Shown piece after piece: positions 8,635 to 18,053 of a stretch of DNA of 64,000 bases. Positions within the stretch are counted from its first letter, which is position 1. The number at the start of each line of letters is the position of its first letter. Under the pieces are notes generated by a model. It was not told the DNA's origin and did not search any database. It saw only the letters and a program-made list of their open reading frames with translations. The translations under genes and the position numbers were made by a program. The DNA lies in the NCBI RefSeq assembly GCF_021568705.1, contig NZ_JAKGTH010000006.1, forward strand, positions 124,001-188,000. The letters run 5' to 3'. Source of the DNA: Gillisia lutea (GTDB lineage: Bacteria > Bacteroidota > Bacteroidia > Flavobacteriales > Flavobacteriaceae).

Positions 8635-9357
8635 TTAGTCCTGTACTTGGAATACAATTGGCAAAGAATACATAACCCCTACTGGCTTACCACGTTGTTT
8701 CCCTGGTTGCATTTTTGGTAAAGAATTTATTACTCTTGCTGCTTCCTGCTCTAATCTTGGGTGTGGAGCACGAGAACGAACATCGGTAATGTTACCATTC
8801 TTGTCGATCTTAAACTGAACAATCACACGGTTTACACCGGTTAATCCTAATTGCCCACCTAAATCTGTATTAAATTTCTTTTGAACGAAAGCCTGTACTT
8901 TTTCACTCATACATTTCTTTCTCTGGTCGTTGTTACTTAAACCTTCACATCCAGGGAAAATTGGCACGTTTTCAATTACCGCAAACGGAACGTCTGCAAT
9001 AACTTCTTCTTCTGGAGCCTCAACAACATCCACTACCTCAACGATTTCGTCTTGATTTGTTTCAGTTGATTCGATAACAGTTTCTTCCACTTCTTCCTCA
9101 TCTTCTACAACCTCGATAATTTCCGGAGCTGGTGGCGGTGGCGGTGGTGGTGGCGGTGTATTAAGAAGTTCGGTGATTGGAATTTCTTCGTCATCGAGAT
9201 CTCCTAAGTCTAACTGACCTATATCTGTTTCGCTTTTTTCATATGTTTTCCACTCTATAGAAACATATGTTATCAAAAGGACTAAAATTAGACCCAACTG
9301 CAAGAAGAGAACGCTTCTTTTGGTTAAATCGGCTTTTGGATTTTTCTTGGGTTCCAT
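8635..9357 (-). CDS. tonB: Energy transducer TonB
   Basis: A 240-residue protein with a short cytosolic start, one membrane helix (about 15-33), an acidic and proline-rich periplasmic linker with nine consecutive prolines (68-76) and then a Glu/Val-rich stretch, and a TonB C-terminal domain (about 150-240; VNRVIVQFKIDKNG, LEQEAARVINSLP). With ExbB/ExbD (not in the window) it transfers proton-motive force to outer-membrane receptors. The cysteine pair around IFPGCEG...KKC is typical of Bacteroidota TonB. It is last in the operon with gcvH and the VanZ-like gene. Confidence 0.94.
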   Translation of the reverse strand: MEPKKNPKADLTKRSVLFLQLGLILVLLITYVSIEWKTYEKSETDIGQLDLGDLDDEEIPITELLNTPPPPPPPPPAPEIIEVVEDEEEVEETVIESTETNQDEIVEVVDVVEAPEEEVIADVPFAVIENVPIFPGCEGLSNNDQRKKCMSEKVQAFVQKKFNTDLGGQLGLTGVNRVIVQFKIDKNGNITDVRSRAPHPRLEQEAARVINSLPKMQPGKQRGKPVGVMYSLPIVFQVQD

Positions 9358-9401
9358 AATACGTTAATAATTAATAAGGGTTGCTAAAGTAAAATTTTTT
9401 T

Positions 9402-9806
9402 TCATAAAAATAAATTAATCTTATGTTTTAACTGAATAAGAGACTTCTTAAATAGTATAAAACATAGTAGAGCACATAAAGCACCAATGCTATTTGCCAG
9501 AATATCAGCTAAATCCGGATCGCGATAACTGGTTAAAGTTCCTTGTAAAACTTCAATTAACATACCAAAAACGATAATTAACAACGAAATCTTTAAAAAA
9601 TTCCAATTTTCACTATTATTTTGTGAAATTTTCAGTAAATAATAGAATAACCAGATAAATGTTAAGGTAAAATACGCAACCCCATGTAACATTTTATCTG
9701 TAGGATTAAAATCGCCAACCGATATTTTTCCTAATTGAATTAGAGATAAGGTAGTTATTATAATGGTATAGACAATTGCCAGAATTAGGACAATTCTAGC
9801 CGCCAA
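9402..9806 (-). CDS. VanZ family membrane protein
   Basis: A 134-residue protein with four predicted membrane helices and VanZ-family features ([14 protein letters not shown], the [31 protein letters not shown] block). The function of the family in non-resistance settings is unknown. The start is TTG at 9806, inside the last codons of gcvH (11-bp overlap); the next Met is at residue 39 and would remove the first helix, so TTG is preferred. The gcvH-vanZ-tonB order downstream of sprA is common in flavobacteria. Confidence 0.85.
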   Translation of the reverse strand: MAARIVLILAIVYTIIITTLSLIQLGKISVGDFNPTDKMLHGVAYFTLTFIWLFYYLLKISQNNSENWNFLKISLLIIVFGMLIEVLQGTLTSYRDPDLADILANSIGALCALLCFILFKKSLIQLKHKINLFL

Positions 9807-10176
9807 TTAACTCTTTATATGCTTCCGGACTCATTAAACCTTCTATCTGACTTTCATCAGCAATCTGAATTTTAACCATCCAACCTTCACCATAAGGATC
9901 GGTATTTACTTTTTCGGGAGTGTCTTCCAATGTTTCATTGAATTCAAGAATCTCTCCGGAAAGCGGAGAAAACAAATCAGAAACGGTTTTAACAGCTTCT
10001 ACTGTTCCAAACACTTCTTCCTGCTCCATAGTCTCTCCTACGGTTTCAACTTCAACATAAACAATATCGCCAAGTTCACCTTGAGCGAAATCTGTGACAC
10101 CAATAGTAGCCACGTTACCATCGATCTTCACCCATTCGTGATCTTTGGTATATTTTAATTCTTGTGGAATGTTCAT
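9796..10176 (-). CDS. gcvH: Glycine cleavage system H protein
   Basis: A 126-residue protein. The lipoyl-attachment lysine is K63 in [12 protein letters not shown], and the opening KYTKDHEWV and the block [17 protein letters not shown] are diagnostic. GcvH carries the aminomethyl group between the P and T proteins of glycine cleavage and is also a lipoyl source. The other gcv genes are not nearby. It has its own promoter just past sprA, and a palindrome (10214-10225) overlaps that promoter. Confidence 0.97.
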   Translation of the reverse strand: MNIPQELKYTKDHEWVKIDGNVATIGVTDFAQGELGDIVYVEVETVGETMEQEEVFGTVEAVKTVSDLFSPLSGEILEFNETLEDTPEKVNTDPYGEGWMVKIQIADESQIEGLMSPEAYKELIGG

Positions 10177-10196
10177 ATAAATCTATTTAAGATTGA

Positions 10197-10227
10197 CAAA
10201 GTTAATTTTTTCCTGACTGCGGTCAAA
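10197..10227 (-). promoter_or_regulatory. Promoter of the gcvH-vanZ-tonB operon
   Basis: On the minus strand TTTG (10227-10224) and TAACTTTG (10204-10197) are separated by 19 bp, an exact match to the Bacteroidota consensus. The predicted transcription start is near 10190, about 14 bp before the gcvH ATG. Confidence 0.65.
10214..10225. promoter_or_regulatory. Anaerobox-like palindrome TGAC-N4-GTCA over the gcvH promoter
   Basis: TGACTGCGGTCA is a perfect palindrome in its outer four bases and overlaps the -33 element of the gcvH promoter. Similar sites occur at 45294-45305 and 49593-49604. In this position a bound regulator would be more likely to repress than activate. It could be chance. 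Confidence 0.35.
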
Positions 10228-10237
10228 GGGCATTTAC

Positions 10238-13200
10238 TTAATTTCCGAAATTATATCTAAGCGTTACCCCAGACCTAATAGTGGTTTGTGGAAATGCTGT
10301 AGATACTGCATATTCAGAAAAAGTATGATCATAATATATAAGTGCCGTTAGATTCTTAGAAAGAGCATAATCTGCAGTGAAATTGATCGCCCAAAGATCC
10401 TGTCCTGCAATAACCTGGCTATTCTCAAGGTCCAGATATCTTATAATATTTATATTCTTTCTATAGGCTACATCGGCTTTAAAATTCAAATCGCTGCTCA
10501 GTACTCTGCTTCTTCCACCATAATTCGTAACAATCTTTAGATCTTTAATCCTGTACCCAAGCCCCAGTATATATTCATTTCCATTTACTTCAGTTAAGAG
10601 GTTGTTATCAAAACTTAAGGAAAGAGAGCGATCTTTTTTAATTTCAGCAAGCACCCGTATAGCATCTTTAGTTTCCAGATCTATGCGAATTAGCGGACTG
10701 AACATCTCTGTAAGATTAATATTTGCAAACAGGGTTCTGTTCTTATAATTATTAGCCTGATTAAACTCGAATGGATTCTCAGGATCATAATCAAGATTAC
10801 TCTGAAACTGGTTAATAGTATATCCGGCGCGATAACCATGACTTAAAGAAAATCTTCTAAACTTCTTTTTGAACCAGTCCATTCTCATAAATCCGGTATA
10901 TTTTAAATCCCAGTTTGGCAGAGGAACATCTCTAAAAGCTCCAAGTTTTACAGAGTTTGCGTCTTTACCGGTATAAGCCGCTAAGAAAGCTGGAAGCAAT
11001 ACTGCCTGATTGGTTTTTCCGTAACCTACAGGGTAACCGTCTGCATCTACATTTGTAGGGTCCTGACCATTTTCTTGAGCCAGACGCTGCGCTACTGCTA
11101 AGCGGTTTTCTCTAAAATTCTCGAAAGTTTCTGAAAACTCATCACTATTCTTATCGAATGCACTTTTTATAAGAATAGTTGAAATATTGAAATTCCCAAA
11201 AGTGTACGGATTCAAGGATTCGTATTCTAAATTTGAAAGGTCTACCCTATAGTTCTCTGAAAATGTTTCTGAATAAATACGTCCCCCGGTAAGGTCTATA
11301 ATCATGTCTGGAATCAAGCTGATAGACGCCTGGTAGTCCAGTTGCCTGTTAGCAACTTCCGTATATTGTTGATTAAATTCCTGATAATTAGTTAACCACC
11401 CATTCCTTGCGGCTAAAAAGCGTACATCTCTCTGACTTCCAAAGGTAAATCCGGTGGTTGGCCTTAACGTCCCCATAAAACCAATACTTGGTGTATAACC
11501 CGGTAAATAAATTCCCTGATTTTCCTTATAATTTATCTGAATCCTTTTTACTGCTGTAACTAGACCAATTAGAGTGTTATATGTCTTATCATTCTTTTTA
11601 ACTTTAGGTTGAGTTGTAGCTTTATCTTTAGATTCTAAAGTAGGAACCCCTGCACTTCTTTGTTTTATAGTAGAAGCTGCACTCTTACGTTGGGTTAAGC
11701 CTAAATACTTATAAAGAGTTTGCATATCCATATTTGCATTTAACTGGTGGATACTCGCATTTTGAACCGAATTACCAAGATCTGGAATACCTTCCAGGTC
11801 ATCATAAATTGCAGAACCTCTATCCCACTGGAAATCTCCTGTATAACTATAGGTTGCTTTTAGAAATTCTAATACCGGCAGCTTATTAAGTGGCAGCTCA
11901 TAATTAAGCTGAAGCGATTGAAAATGCTTGTTCGGTTCCCCTACATCAAAGAAACCATCCCATAACTCGATACTATTATCTACAAAATTGTTTTCATCAA
12001 TATAATTTCTAACCAGTCTATTATTACTTGCACTAAAGCTAAACTGAAGTGATTTTGTAAGATTATAATTTACACGGTACTCCCAATCATACATGAAATT
12101 TCGCTGATACAATGTAGGAATACCTATATCATTTTCATTAGATAACAACTCCCTGAATTTTTGCTCATTGTATTGTCTGAAAATATTTGAACTGGCCGAA
12201 ATATTACTAGGCAACGGGTTAAAATTGAAATCTTTTACCAACGAATAATAATCACTACTATCCAGGGCTTTTACATTCTTGAAAGGTTCTATTACCAGTG
12301 GCGCAAAACTATAATCGTAAGTTGCCCCTACCCGTATATTCTGACTGAGTGATTCTTCCACCTCAAAATCTCTATGATCTATCTGATTATAGGAAGTAGA
12401 GACTGCAAAGTTCTCAATATCATAAGGCATCGGTTTTTTATCGGTAGTACGCTCTTTACGAAGACCAATAACGTTGATGCTTTGTCTTTTTGTATAATTC
12501 TGAGATTGTTCCTTTACTCGATCTTTCTCATCGGGATCGGTAACCTCATCAAGTCGGGATTGTAGTTCCAGGTCCAAATATTCCTGATCATACTTTGGAG
12601 TTATAAGCTCTTCCCCTCTACTGTAGTTAAAAGGCACTTTTACTCCCCAAGTTACCGGTAATAATTGTCCAAAATTCACATTTGTTACCACATCGTATTG
12701 CTGAAGATCTTCTCTGCTACGCTGATTAGGCCCTTGTTCTAAAGCTCCAAATCCGACAGTACTTCTTCTTCCGGTTGCTGAAATGGTTGCAAAATCGGCA
12801 ATATTGGTATCCATACTTAGAACAGCTGCCCATCCACCTTCATTGTCAAGATCAGACAAACGAAGTTCATTAAACCATACTTCTCCGCAAATATCAGAAG
12901 CACTGGTACTCGGAGACCCATTTTTAACTCCCAACATAAGCAATCGAACATTTCCAAAGCTAGGATTTCCTTTTATCCCTACCCTAAGTTCACCAATTTG
13001 ATAAGGATCATCTGCTTCTTTTGTGTTCAGGTCTTCATCAAAATAATTGATTTCGGATGGAATAAGAGAAGGATCTCCCAGAACCTTGGTCTTTATGCGC
13101 TGAAGTAAATCCAATGATAACAACAATTTGTTCGATTCCGGCCATATCTCTTCTGCAGATGCAGCCCCAAACATAGTTGCTGAAAGTGGAATCTCAATTT

Positions 13201-16200
13201 GATAATAATTATCTGTAAAATCGATTCCCATTCTAATAAAAGCGATCAACTGACCGTCTTTTAAAGCTATTTCATTTTCAAAGGATTCTGCGTGCAAGAA
13301 CATTTCAAGATTCTTATACTGCCGCATATCAACCTGAAAATTCTTATAAACTGCTTTGGCATCCTGAGGTTCCAAGCCGCACACTCTAAGGGAAAGAGAC
13401 TGTTCGTTTTGTCTGATATTTGTGTTATTGTTGTATAATTCTTCCCGTTGCACTCCCGGAGGTAATACATATTTAATAGGCTCTCGATTCTCATTTTCCT
13501 CAATATTCACTGCCGACACTTCAAATAGCGTCTCATCATCAGCCGGTTGATTTGGGGTTTCTGGATCTAAACTTCTGTTATATCGTCGGTAATCTCCCCT
13601 AACCAAATCCATAGTTGCAAATCGCAAAATGGTACGTTGTTCAAAACCGGAAAGGAACATTCTCATGAAACGAATGGATCTAAAATCGGCTATTCCTCCT
13701 ATTGCATTTGCAGGTTCAAAAATTGGAACTTTAAACTGTACCCACCTAACAGGGATATCCTGTCCGTTTGGTAATGGAGCCAAAACCTCCTTTACATCTG
13801 TAATATACGGGCTGTTAGTGGTATTCATTCCCGGGAAAATGCGAACATCATATTCAAAATAACTATTTATGGTGTTCATAGTATTGTCCCTATTCAAATC
13901 TTCAGTAGTAGGCAAGGTGGTACTTCCTCTATTGGTGTTTCCTAACTGAGTTGGAGAATTTCCATCGGTACCATTATAATTTCTATATCTATCAATTATG
14001 CTCCCGCTGGTGTTTAAAAAATACTCATAATTATCGGCAGAAGGATCGGGAGAATTTGAGAAGGAAGGGAATTTTAAGGCTTCCTGCGCATCACTTAACC
14101 CATCAAATCCTACATCCTGGTTGAGTCGTTCTTCTCCTTCAGAATCAAACGCATATATTAAAGATTGATTTGCGGGAACCTTTCCAAAATCGGTGCTAAC
14201 CGTATTAATAGTTCCTCCATCCTTAGGAAGACCATTTTCATATTGCTTTCTTCCATCTTTAAGAACATCTTCAGAAATATTACCAAGGTTAAAACTGATA
14301 GCCCCCCCTGTGTTGGAGGAGTTTTCAGGATAAATGAAAGGGTCCATTAACCAAAACTCAATAAACTCTACGTTTGACTGTTCAAAATCGGTAGAATTAA
14401 TAGCTCTTGAAATACCTCCAAAATTCTCCTTCGGATTATTAAGGTTATCTCCGGAGGCGGAAGGATTATAATTATACGGGCCTCGTTGCTGGGGGTTGAA
14501 AGCTAAATCCATTGTATAAATTACCTGTGGCTGCCCTTGTATAACATCGGTATTAGGAAAAATTTCGTTCAGAAAAACTCTTCTGGAAGCATAACCTGAA
14601 AGATCGGCATCTGTAATTCCATTAGGGCGGGCGCTGCTATAAAAAATAGGATCTATAGTATACCAGGATAATTTGGCCCTTTTATAGCCATAAGCAAGAT
14701 CACCATTAGCCAGATCGCCTCCAAATTTTACCGGCACACTGGAAAGTTCCCAACTAAGCGGAGTGTTGATTGAGATTGAAGTTTGAGAAGATTCAAAATC
14801 ATCTATATAGGTGGTGGCTTTCTGATTAAAATCGTTCACATTCGGGGCGCCAGGTTGCAAATAGGCAAACTCTCCTCGCACAGAGAAATTGGAAGGTACA
14901 TCGGTATCTATATTAGGAAGCTTATTAACCAATCTGGTCAAGAAAGGAACCTCTGTACTATAATTAGCGTTAAGCCCATAAATAGTATTATTAACAGGTT
15001 CATACCCGTAATTAGCTTTTTGGGTAAGAGGACGCTCTCTAAGATTCAAGAAAGTTCCTCCTACTAAAAACTTTTCATTGATTTGATGTTCAATATTAAT
15101 TCCTGTAAATCGTTTAGACTGTTGCCCGAAAAGCGCATTATTCTCGGTAGAAACCTGAATTGGAATATCGGAAGCCAGTAGAGCATCGTCAATTATTTGC
15201 ACTCTTCCCATTTGATAGTTCACAACATAATCTACTCCCTCTTGCAGCACCCTACCCCCGGCTGTTACAGTAACTGATCCCTGTGGCAAATTAAAGCCAA
15301 TAGGAATTCCTTCTACTTGTGAGGATTTATATCTACCTTTTAATTGAAACTTATTTTTATCTGCCGCTTCCTGTTCAGCTTGAATCTTCGTTGTCTTGTA
15401 TAAAGATCGAAATACGTATTTTCTCTGATTGGCATTATAGGTTTCAGGAAGATTATAATCTTCTCCTCCCCCTGTTTCAGTGCCATCCAATTTATTGAAT
15501 AGATATTCTCCAAAAGGTTCTACAGAAGTAAAGATTACCAATCCGTTTTGAGTATTGATGGTGAGATTAGGAACATAATCAAAGAAACCATCTCCTCCAT
15601 TTACGGGGTCATTATTCGTATTTAAATTATCCAGATTAAAAACACTGAGTAAAGTAGTTTCCTGAACATCTTCAGGCAGAGGTGTGTTTCCACCTTCCGC
15701 AGCTACTATATAATTTTGAGGCTGAGGATCGGTATATAAAATATTCAATCTAAAATCATCTCGCTCCAATTGATAAGCGCCGAGACTATAGATGTTCTTC
15801 ATCATTAAATCCCAAATAGGCTCATTTACATTGGTCACGGTACTTTTTAAAAGCTTTACAACAAGGTTTTGATTTACACGGGTGCCATCAGCATTTGGTT
15901 GTGTATTTGCGTCTACACCATCATTTGCAAATTCTCCTACCTGATACACCTGCCCGTTTTGCGTATATTGAAAAGCAACTGCCAGCACTTCATCGTTACT
16001 TAAACGCTGGTTTAAGCTAATATAACCCAAGCGGGTGTTCAATGTATATTCATTTGGCTGCAACTGCCTGGCATTTTCCAGCTTAGAATAATCGGTCCCT
16101 TCCGATACTGTTAAACCTCCAAACCCGCTTTGCACTGTTGAAATATCCCTTATGGCGGGAGTAAGTATGGACTCCTGATTTCCTGTGATTCCAAATGGAT

Positions 16201-17371
16201 TAAGATCGTTATTACGGTTATCGGGAAAAGAACCGGGTGGGCGATTAAAAAAGCCTGCAGGAGTGGCTTCTAAACCAATATTTACTGAAACATTGGTTTC
16301 ACCAAGATCTTGAATAGCTACAATATTTCTGGTATTATTTAGATTCTGAATATTATTGGTCCTGTTGGTCACCCAAACTTCTATTCGTTGAATTTGAATG
16401 TTGCTATTGATAAAAGGATAATTTTCTAGAGCATTATTATAAGTATCTCTAAAATAATGCGCCAAGAAAAAGTGCCTGTCCTGATCGTAGTCTATGGCAA
16501 ATCGTTCAAACTCCTCGACGGTAGCTCCATTTTCCACATTTACAGTAGTTCTCTCCGATTTTTGTTCAGAAAAAACACCGGTGATACGGGTTTTTCCAAA
16601 TTGCAGTTCAGTTTTAAAACCGAATAAACTTTGCGCCCCTTGAATTAGGGCACTATTAAGTGGCATATTTACATTTCCAACTTCAATTTTCTGAATGATA
16701 TCATCTTCATTAGGAGTATATTCCAAGCGCAACTGATTCTGAAAATCGAATGTAGATTCTGTATCATAATTGGCAATTACCTTTAAGCGCGTTCCAACAT
16801 TTCCTAATAGACTCAACTGGATTCGCTGGTCGAAATCGAATGTAAGATTACTTCTATTCTTTGGGGAAAAAGCTGGATTATCCTGCTTTGTATATAGCAA
16901 TCCCAGATCCATAGCGACGCTTCCCTGAGGAACTACCTCTATTTCCTTCCCTCCAAAAATACTTTCAAAGAACCCGGAGTTTACATAATAGCTAGGCAGA
17001 AGATCCTGTTGCGCTTCCGGATCGCCTTCTCTATTTTCAGCAATTGCATTATTCTTCTCTTTAAAATAATTTTTGATCTGTTCCTGAATTACCAGTCTTT
17101 GATACTCCTCGGGAGTGAGCATAAGTGGAATACTTAAGTTATAAGATCCTAATTTTTCGGTATAAATATACCTGTCTAAAATAGGGTCATACTCATACCC
17201 GGCGACGATACTTGCGGGATTAGGAAGACTAAGTGTTCCGGTAGCATAACCTGTTCTGGTAGAATCCTGAACCGTGGGAGTTTCTTGAGCGAATAAACTA
17301 AATGAAGACACAAACAACCCAAAGAAGCCAAGTATGAAAAAACGGTACAATCTCAAGTAATTATTCCTCAA
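10238..17371 (-). CDS. sprA: Cell-surface protein SprA, outer-membrane translocon of the type IX secretion system
   Basis: A 2377-residue protein with a signal peptide (about 1-28, ending LFA-Q). The length, the early TLSLPNPASIVAGYEYDP and YNLSIPLMLTPEEYQ segments, and the repeated strand-rich segments throughout fit SprA/Sov. In Flavobacterium johnsoniae SprA is known to form a very large single-chain outer-membrane barrel through which type IX substrates, including gliding adhesins, pass. It ends with a barrel-like C-terminus (SGVTLRYNFGN). The gene follows ruvA by 17 bp and is probably cotranscribed with it. It has no frameshift or gap. The other T9SS genes lie outside the window. Confidence 0.97.
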   Translation of the reverse strand: MRNNYLRLYRFFILGFFGLFVSSFSLFAQETPTVQDSTRTGYATGTLSLPNPASIVAGYEYDPILDRYIYTEKLGSYNLSIPLMLTPEEYQRLVIQEQIKNYFKEKNNAIAENREGDPEAQQDLLPSYYVNSGFFESIFGGKEIEVVPQGSVAMDLGLLYTKQDNPAFSPKNRSNLTFDFDQRIQLSLLGNVGTRLKVIANYDTESTFDFQNQLRLEYTPNEDDIIQKIEVGNVNMPLNSALIQGAQSLFGFKTELQFGKTRITGVFSEQKSERTTVNVENGATVEEFERFAIDYDQDRHFFLAHYFRDTYNNALENYPFINSNIQIQRIEVWVTNRTNNIQNLNNTRNIVAIQDLGETNVSVNIGLEATPAGFFNRPPGSFPDNRNNDLNPFGITGNQESILTPAIRDISTVQSGFGGLTVSEGTDYSKLENARQLQPNEYTLNTRLGYISLNQRLSNDEVLAVAFQYTQNGQVYQVGEFANDGVDANTQPNADGTRVNQNLVVKLLKSTVTNVNEPIWDLMMKNIYSLGAYQLERDDFRLNILYTDPQPQNYIVAAEGGNTPLPEDVQETTLLSVFNLDNLNTNNDPVNGGDGFFDYVPNLTINTQNGLVIFTSVEPFGEYLFNKLDGTETGGGEDYNLPETYNANQRKYVFRSLYKTTKIQAEQEAADKNKFQLKGRYKSSQVEGIPIGFNLPQGSVTVTAGGRVLQEGVDYVVNYQMGRVQIIDDALLASDIPIQVSTENNALFGQQSKRFTGINIEHQINEKFLVGGTFLNLRERPLTQKANYGYEPVNNTIYGLNANYSTEVPFLTRLVNKLPNIDTDVPSNFSVRGEFAYLQPGAPNVNDFNQKATTYIDDFESSQTSISINTPLSWELSSVPVKFGGDLANGDLAYGYKRAKLSWYTIDPIFYSSARPNGITDADLSGYASRRVFLNEIFPNTDVIQGQPQVIYTMDLAFNPQQRGPYNYNPSASGDNLNNPKENFGGISRAINSTDFEQSNVEFIEFWLMDPFIYPENSSNTGGAISFNLGNISEDVLKDGRKQYENGLPKDGGTINTVSTDFGKVPANQSLIYAFDSEGEERLNQDVGFDGLSDAQEALKFPSFSNSPDPSADNYEYFLNTSGSIIDRYRNYNGTDGNSPTQLGNTNRGSTTLPTTEDLNRDNTMNTINSYFEYDVRIFPGMNTTNSPYITDVKEVLAPLPNGQDIPVRWVQFKVPIFEPANAIGGIADFRSIRFMRMFLSGFEQRTILRFATMDLVRGDYRRYNRSLDPETPNQPADDETLFEVSAVNIEENENREPIKYVLPPGVQREELYNNNTNIRQNEQSLSLRVCGLEPQDAKAVYKNFQVDMRQYKNLEMFLHAESFENEIALKDGQLIAFIRMGIDFTDNYYQIEIPLSATMFGAASAEEIWPESNKLLLSLDLLQRIKTKVLGDPSLIPSEINYFDEDLNTKEADDPYQIGELRVGIKGNPSFGNVRLLMLGVKNGSPSTSASDICGEVWFNELRLSDLDNEGGWAAVLSMDTNIADFATISATGRRSTVGFGALEQGPNQRSREDLQQYDVVTNVNFGQLLPVTWGVKVPFNYSRGEELITPKYDQEYLDLELQSRLDEVTDPDEKDRVKEQSQNYTKRQSINVIGLRKERTTDKKPMPYDIENFAVSTSYNQIDHRDFEVEESLSQNIRVGATYDYSFAPLVIEPFKNVKALDSSDYYSLVKDFNFNPLPSNISASSNIFRQYNEQKFRELLSNENDIGIPTLYQRNFMYDWEYRVNYNLTKSLQFSFSASNNRLVRNYIDENNFVDNSIELWDGFFDVGEPNKHFQSLQLNYELPLNKLPVLEFLKATYSYTGDFQWDRGSAIYDDLEGIPDLGNSVQNASIHQLNANMDMQTLYKYLGLTQRKSAASTIKQRSAGVPTLESKDKATTQPKVKKNDKTYNTLIGLVTAVKRIQINYKENQGIYLPGYTPSIGFMGTLRPTTGFTFGSQRDVRFLAARNGWLTNYQEFNQQYTEVANRQLDYQASISLIPDMIIDLTGGRIYSETFSENYRVDLSNLEYESLNPYTFGNFNISTILIKSAFDKNSDEFSETFENFRENRLAVAQRLAQENGQDPTNVDADGYPVGYGKTNQAVLLPAFLAAYTGKDANSVKLGAFRDVPLPNWDLKYTGFMRMDWFKKKFRRFSLSHGYRAGYTINQFQSNLDYDPENPFEFNQANNYKNRTLFANINLTEMFSPLIRIDLETKDAIRVLAEIKKDRSLSLSFDNNLLTEVNGNEYILGLGYRIKDLKIVTNYGGRSRVLSSDLNFKADVAYRKNINIIRYLDLENSQVIAGQDLWAINFTADYALSKNLTALIYYDHTFSEYAVSTAFPQTTIRSGVTLRYNFGN

Positions 17372-17388
17372 TGTTGATTAAAATATAA

Positions 17389-17973
17389 TTATAATTTTTT
17401 CAAAGCTAATTTAATGATAGTCTCCACGGTAGGGTCTGTGGTTTGCTTCATTATGGAATCTACAACCTTTTCAGCAGACTTGCGGGCGAAGCCTAAGGTT
17501 TCTAATGCTGATAACGCTTCTTCTTTGTTTGTATTGTTCTGAGAAATAAAAACTTCCCCTTCTCCAAATACTTTTAAGATTTTATCTTTTAAATCTAAAA
17601 TAATACGCTGCGCTGTTTTAGCTCCTATCCCTTTTATGCTTTGAACAGTTGCAGTATTACCTGCAGCTATGGCATCCATAATTTGTTTGGGCTCTAGAGA
17701 GGAAAGCATTGTACGGGCAGTACTTGCTCCTACTCCCGAAACCGAGATTAATAATCTGAAAAGTTCTTTTTCTGATTTCTCCACAAATCCAAAAAGCGTA
17801 TGGGAGTCTTCTTTAACTTGTAAATGGGTAAAAAGACTAACCTCTTCAGAAGAATTATTTAATAATGAAAAAGTATGTAAGGATATATGAACAAAATATC
17901 CTACTCCATTGCATTCTACAACAACATGAGTAGGATTTTTTTCTTTTAATTGCCCCTTTAAATGATGAATCAT
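17389..17973 (-). CDS. ruvA: Holliday junction branch migration protein RuvA
   Basis: A 194-residue protein with the usual three domains: an OB fold at the N-terminus, tandem helix-hairpin-helix motifs (VSGVGASTARTML, then IKGIGAKTAQRIILDLKDK, about residues 72-128), and a C-terminal domain that contacts RuvB. RuvA binds four-way junctions and recruits RuvB (encoded at 22686-23708). It is the first gene of a two-gene unit with sprA. Its leader contains a palindrome GTACTAA-AAA-TTAGTAC. Confidence 0.96.
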   Translation of the reverse strand: MIHHLKGQLKEKNPTHVVVECNGVGYFVHISLHTFSLLNNSSEEVSLFTHLQVKEDSHTLFGFVEKSEKELFRLLISVSGVGASTARTMLSSLEPKQIMDAIAAGNTATVQSIKGIGAKTAQRIILDLKDKILKVFGEGEVFISQNNTNKEEALSALETLGFARKSAEKVVDSIMKQTTDPTVETIIKLALKKL

Positions 17974-17977
17974 AAGT

Positions 17978-17994
17978 GTACTAAAAATTAGTAC
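17978..17994. repeat. Palindrome in the ruvA leader, with a third half-site nearby
   Basis: GTACTAA-AAA-TTAGTAC is a perfect 7-bp inverted repeat lying between the predicted transcription start and the ruvA start codon; a further GTACTAA begins at 18001, inside the promoter. The position suits a repressor operator. The binding protein is unknown. Confidence 0.45.
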
Positions 17995-17995
17995 T

Positions 17996-18026
17996 CAAAT
18001 GTACTAAAATAAACAAAAGCCCCAAG
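17996..18026 (-). promoter_or_regulatory. Promoter of ruvA-sprA
   Basis: The minus-strand -33 element CTTG (18026-18023) is followed after 19 bp by TACATTTG (18003-17996), an exact TAnnTTTG. The predicted transcript start is near 17989. Confidence 0.55.
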
Positions 18027-18041
18027 AAATTAACATCTTGG
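18022..18041 (-). terminator. Terminator after the malic enzyme gene
   Basis: The stem CCAAGA/TCTTGG with an 8-nt loop is followed on the minus strand by GGGCTTTTGTTTATTTT. It lies 12 bp past the maeB stop and overlaps the -33 element of the ruvA promoter. Confidence 0.6.
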
Positions 18042-18053
18042 AAGAATGGCAAT

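Noticed and set aside
9130-9160. GGT/GGC-rich repeat, considered as a microsatellite
   Set aside because: It encodes the proline run of the TonB linker on the minus strand and mixes codons, so protein selection explains it.
13267-13503. 78-residue frame inside sprA, considered as evidence of a frameshift
   Set aside because: sprA is continuous across this region; the frame is a shadow.
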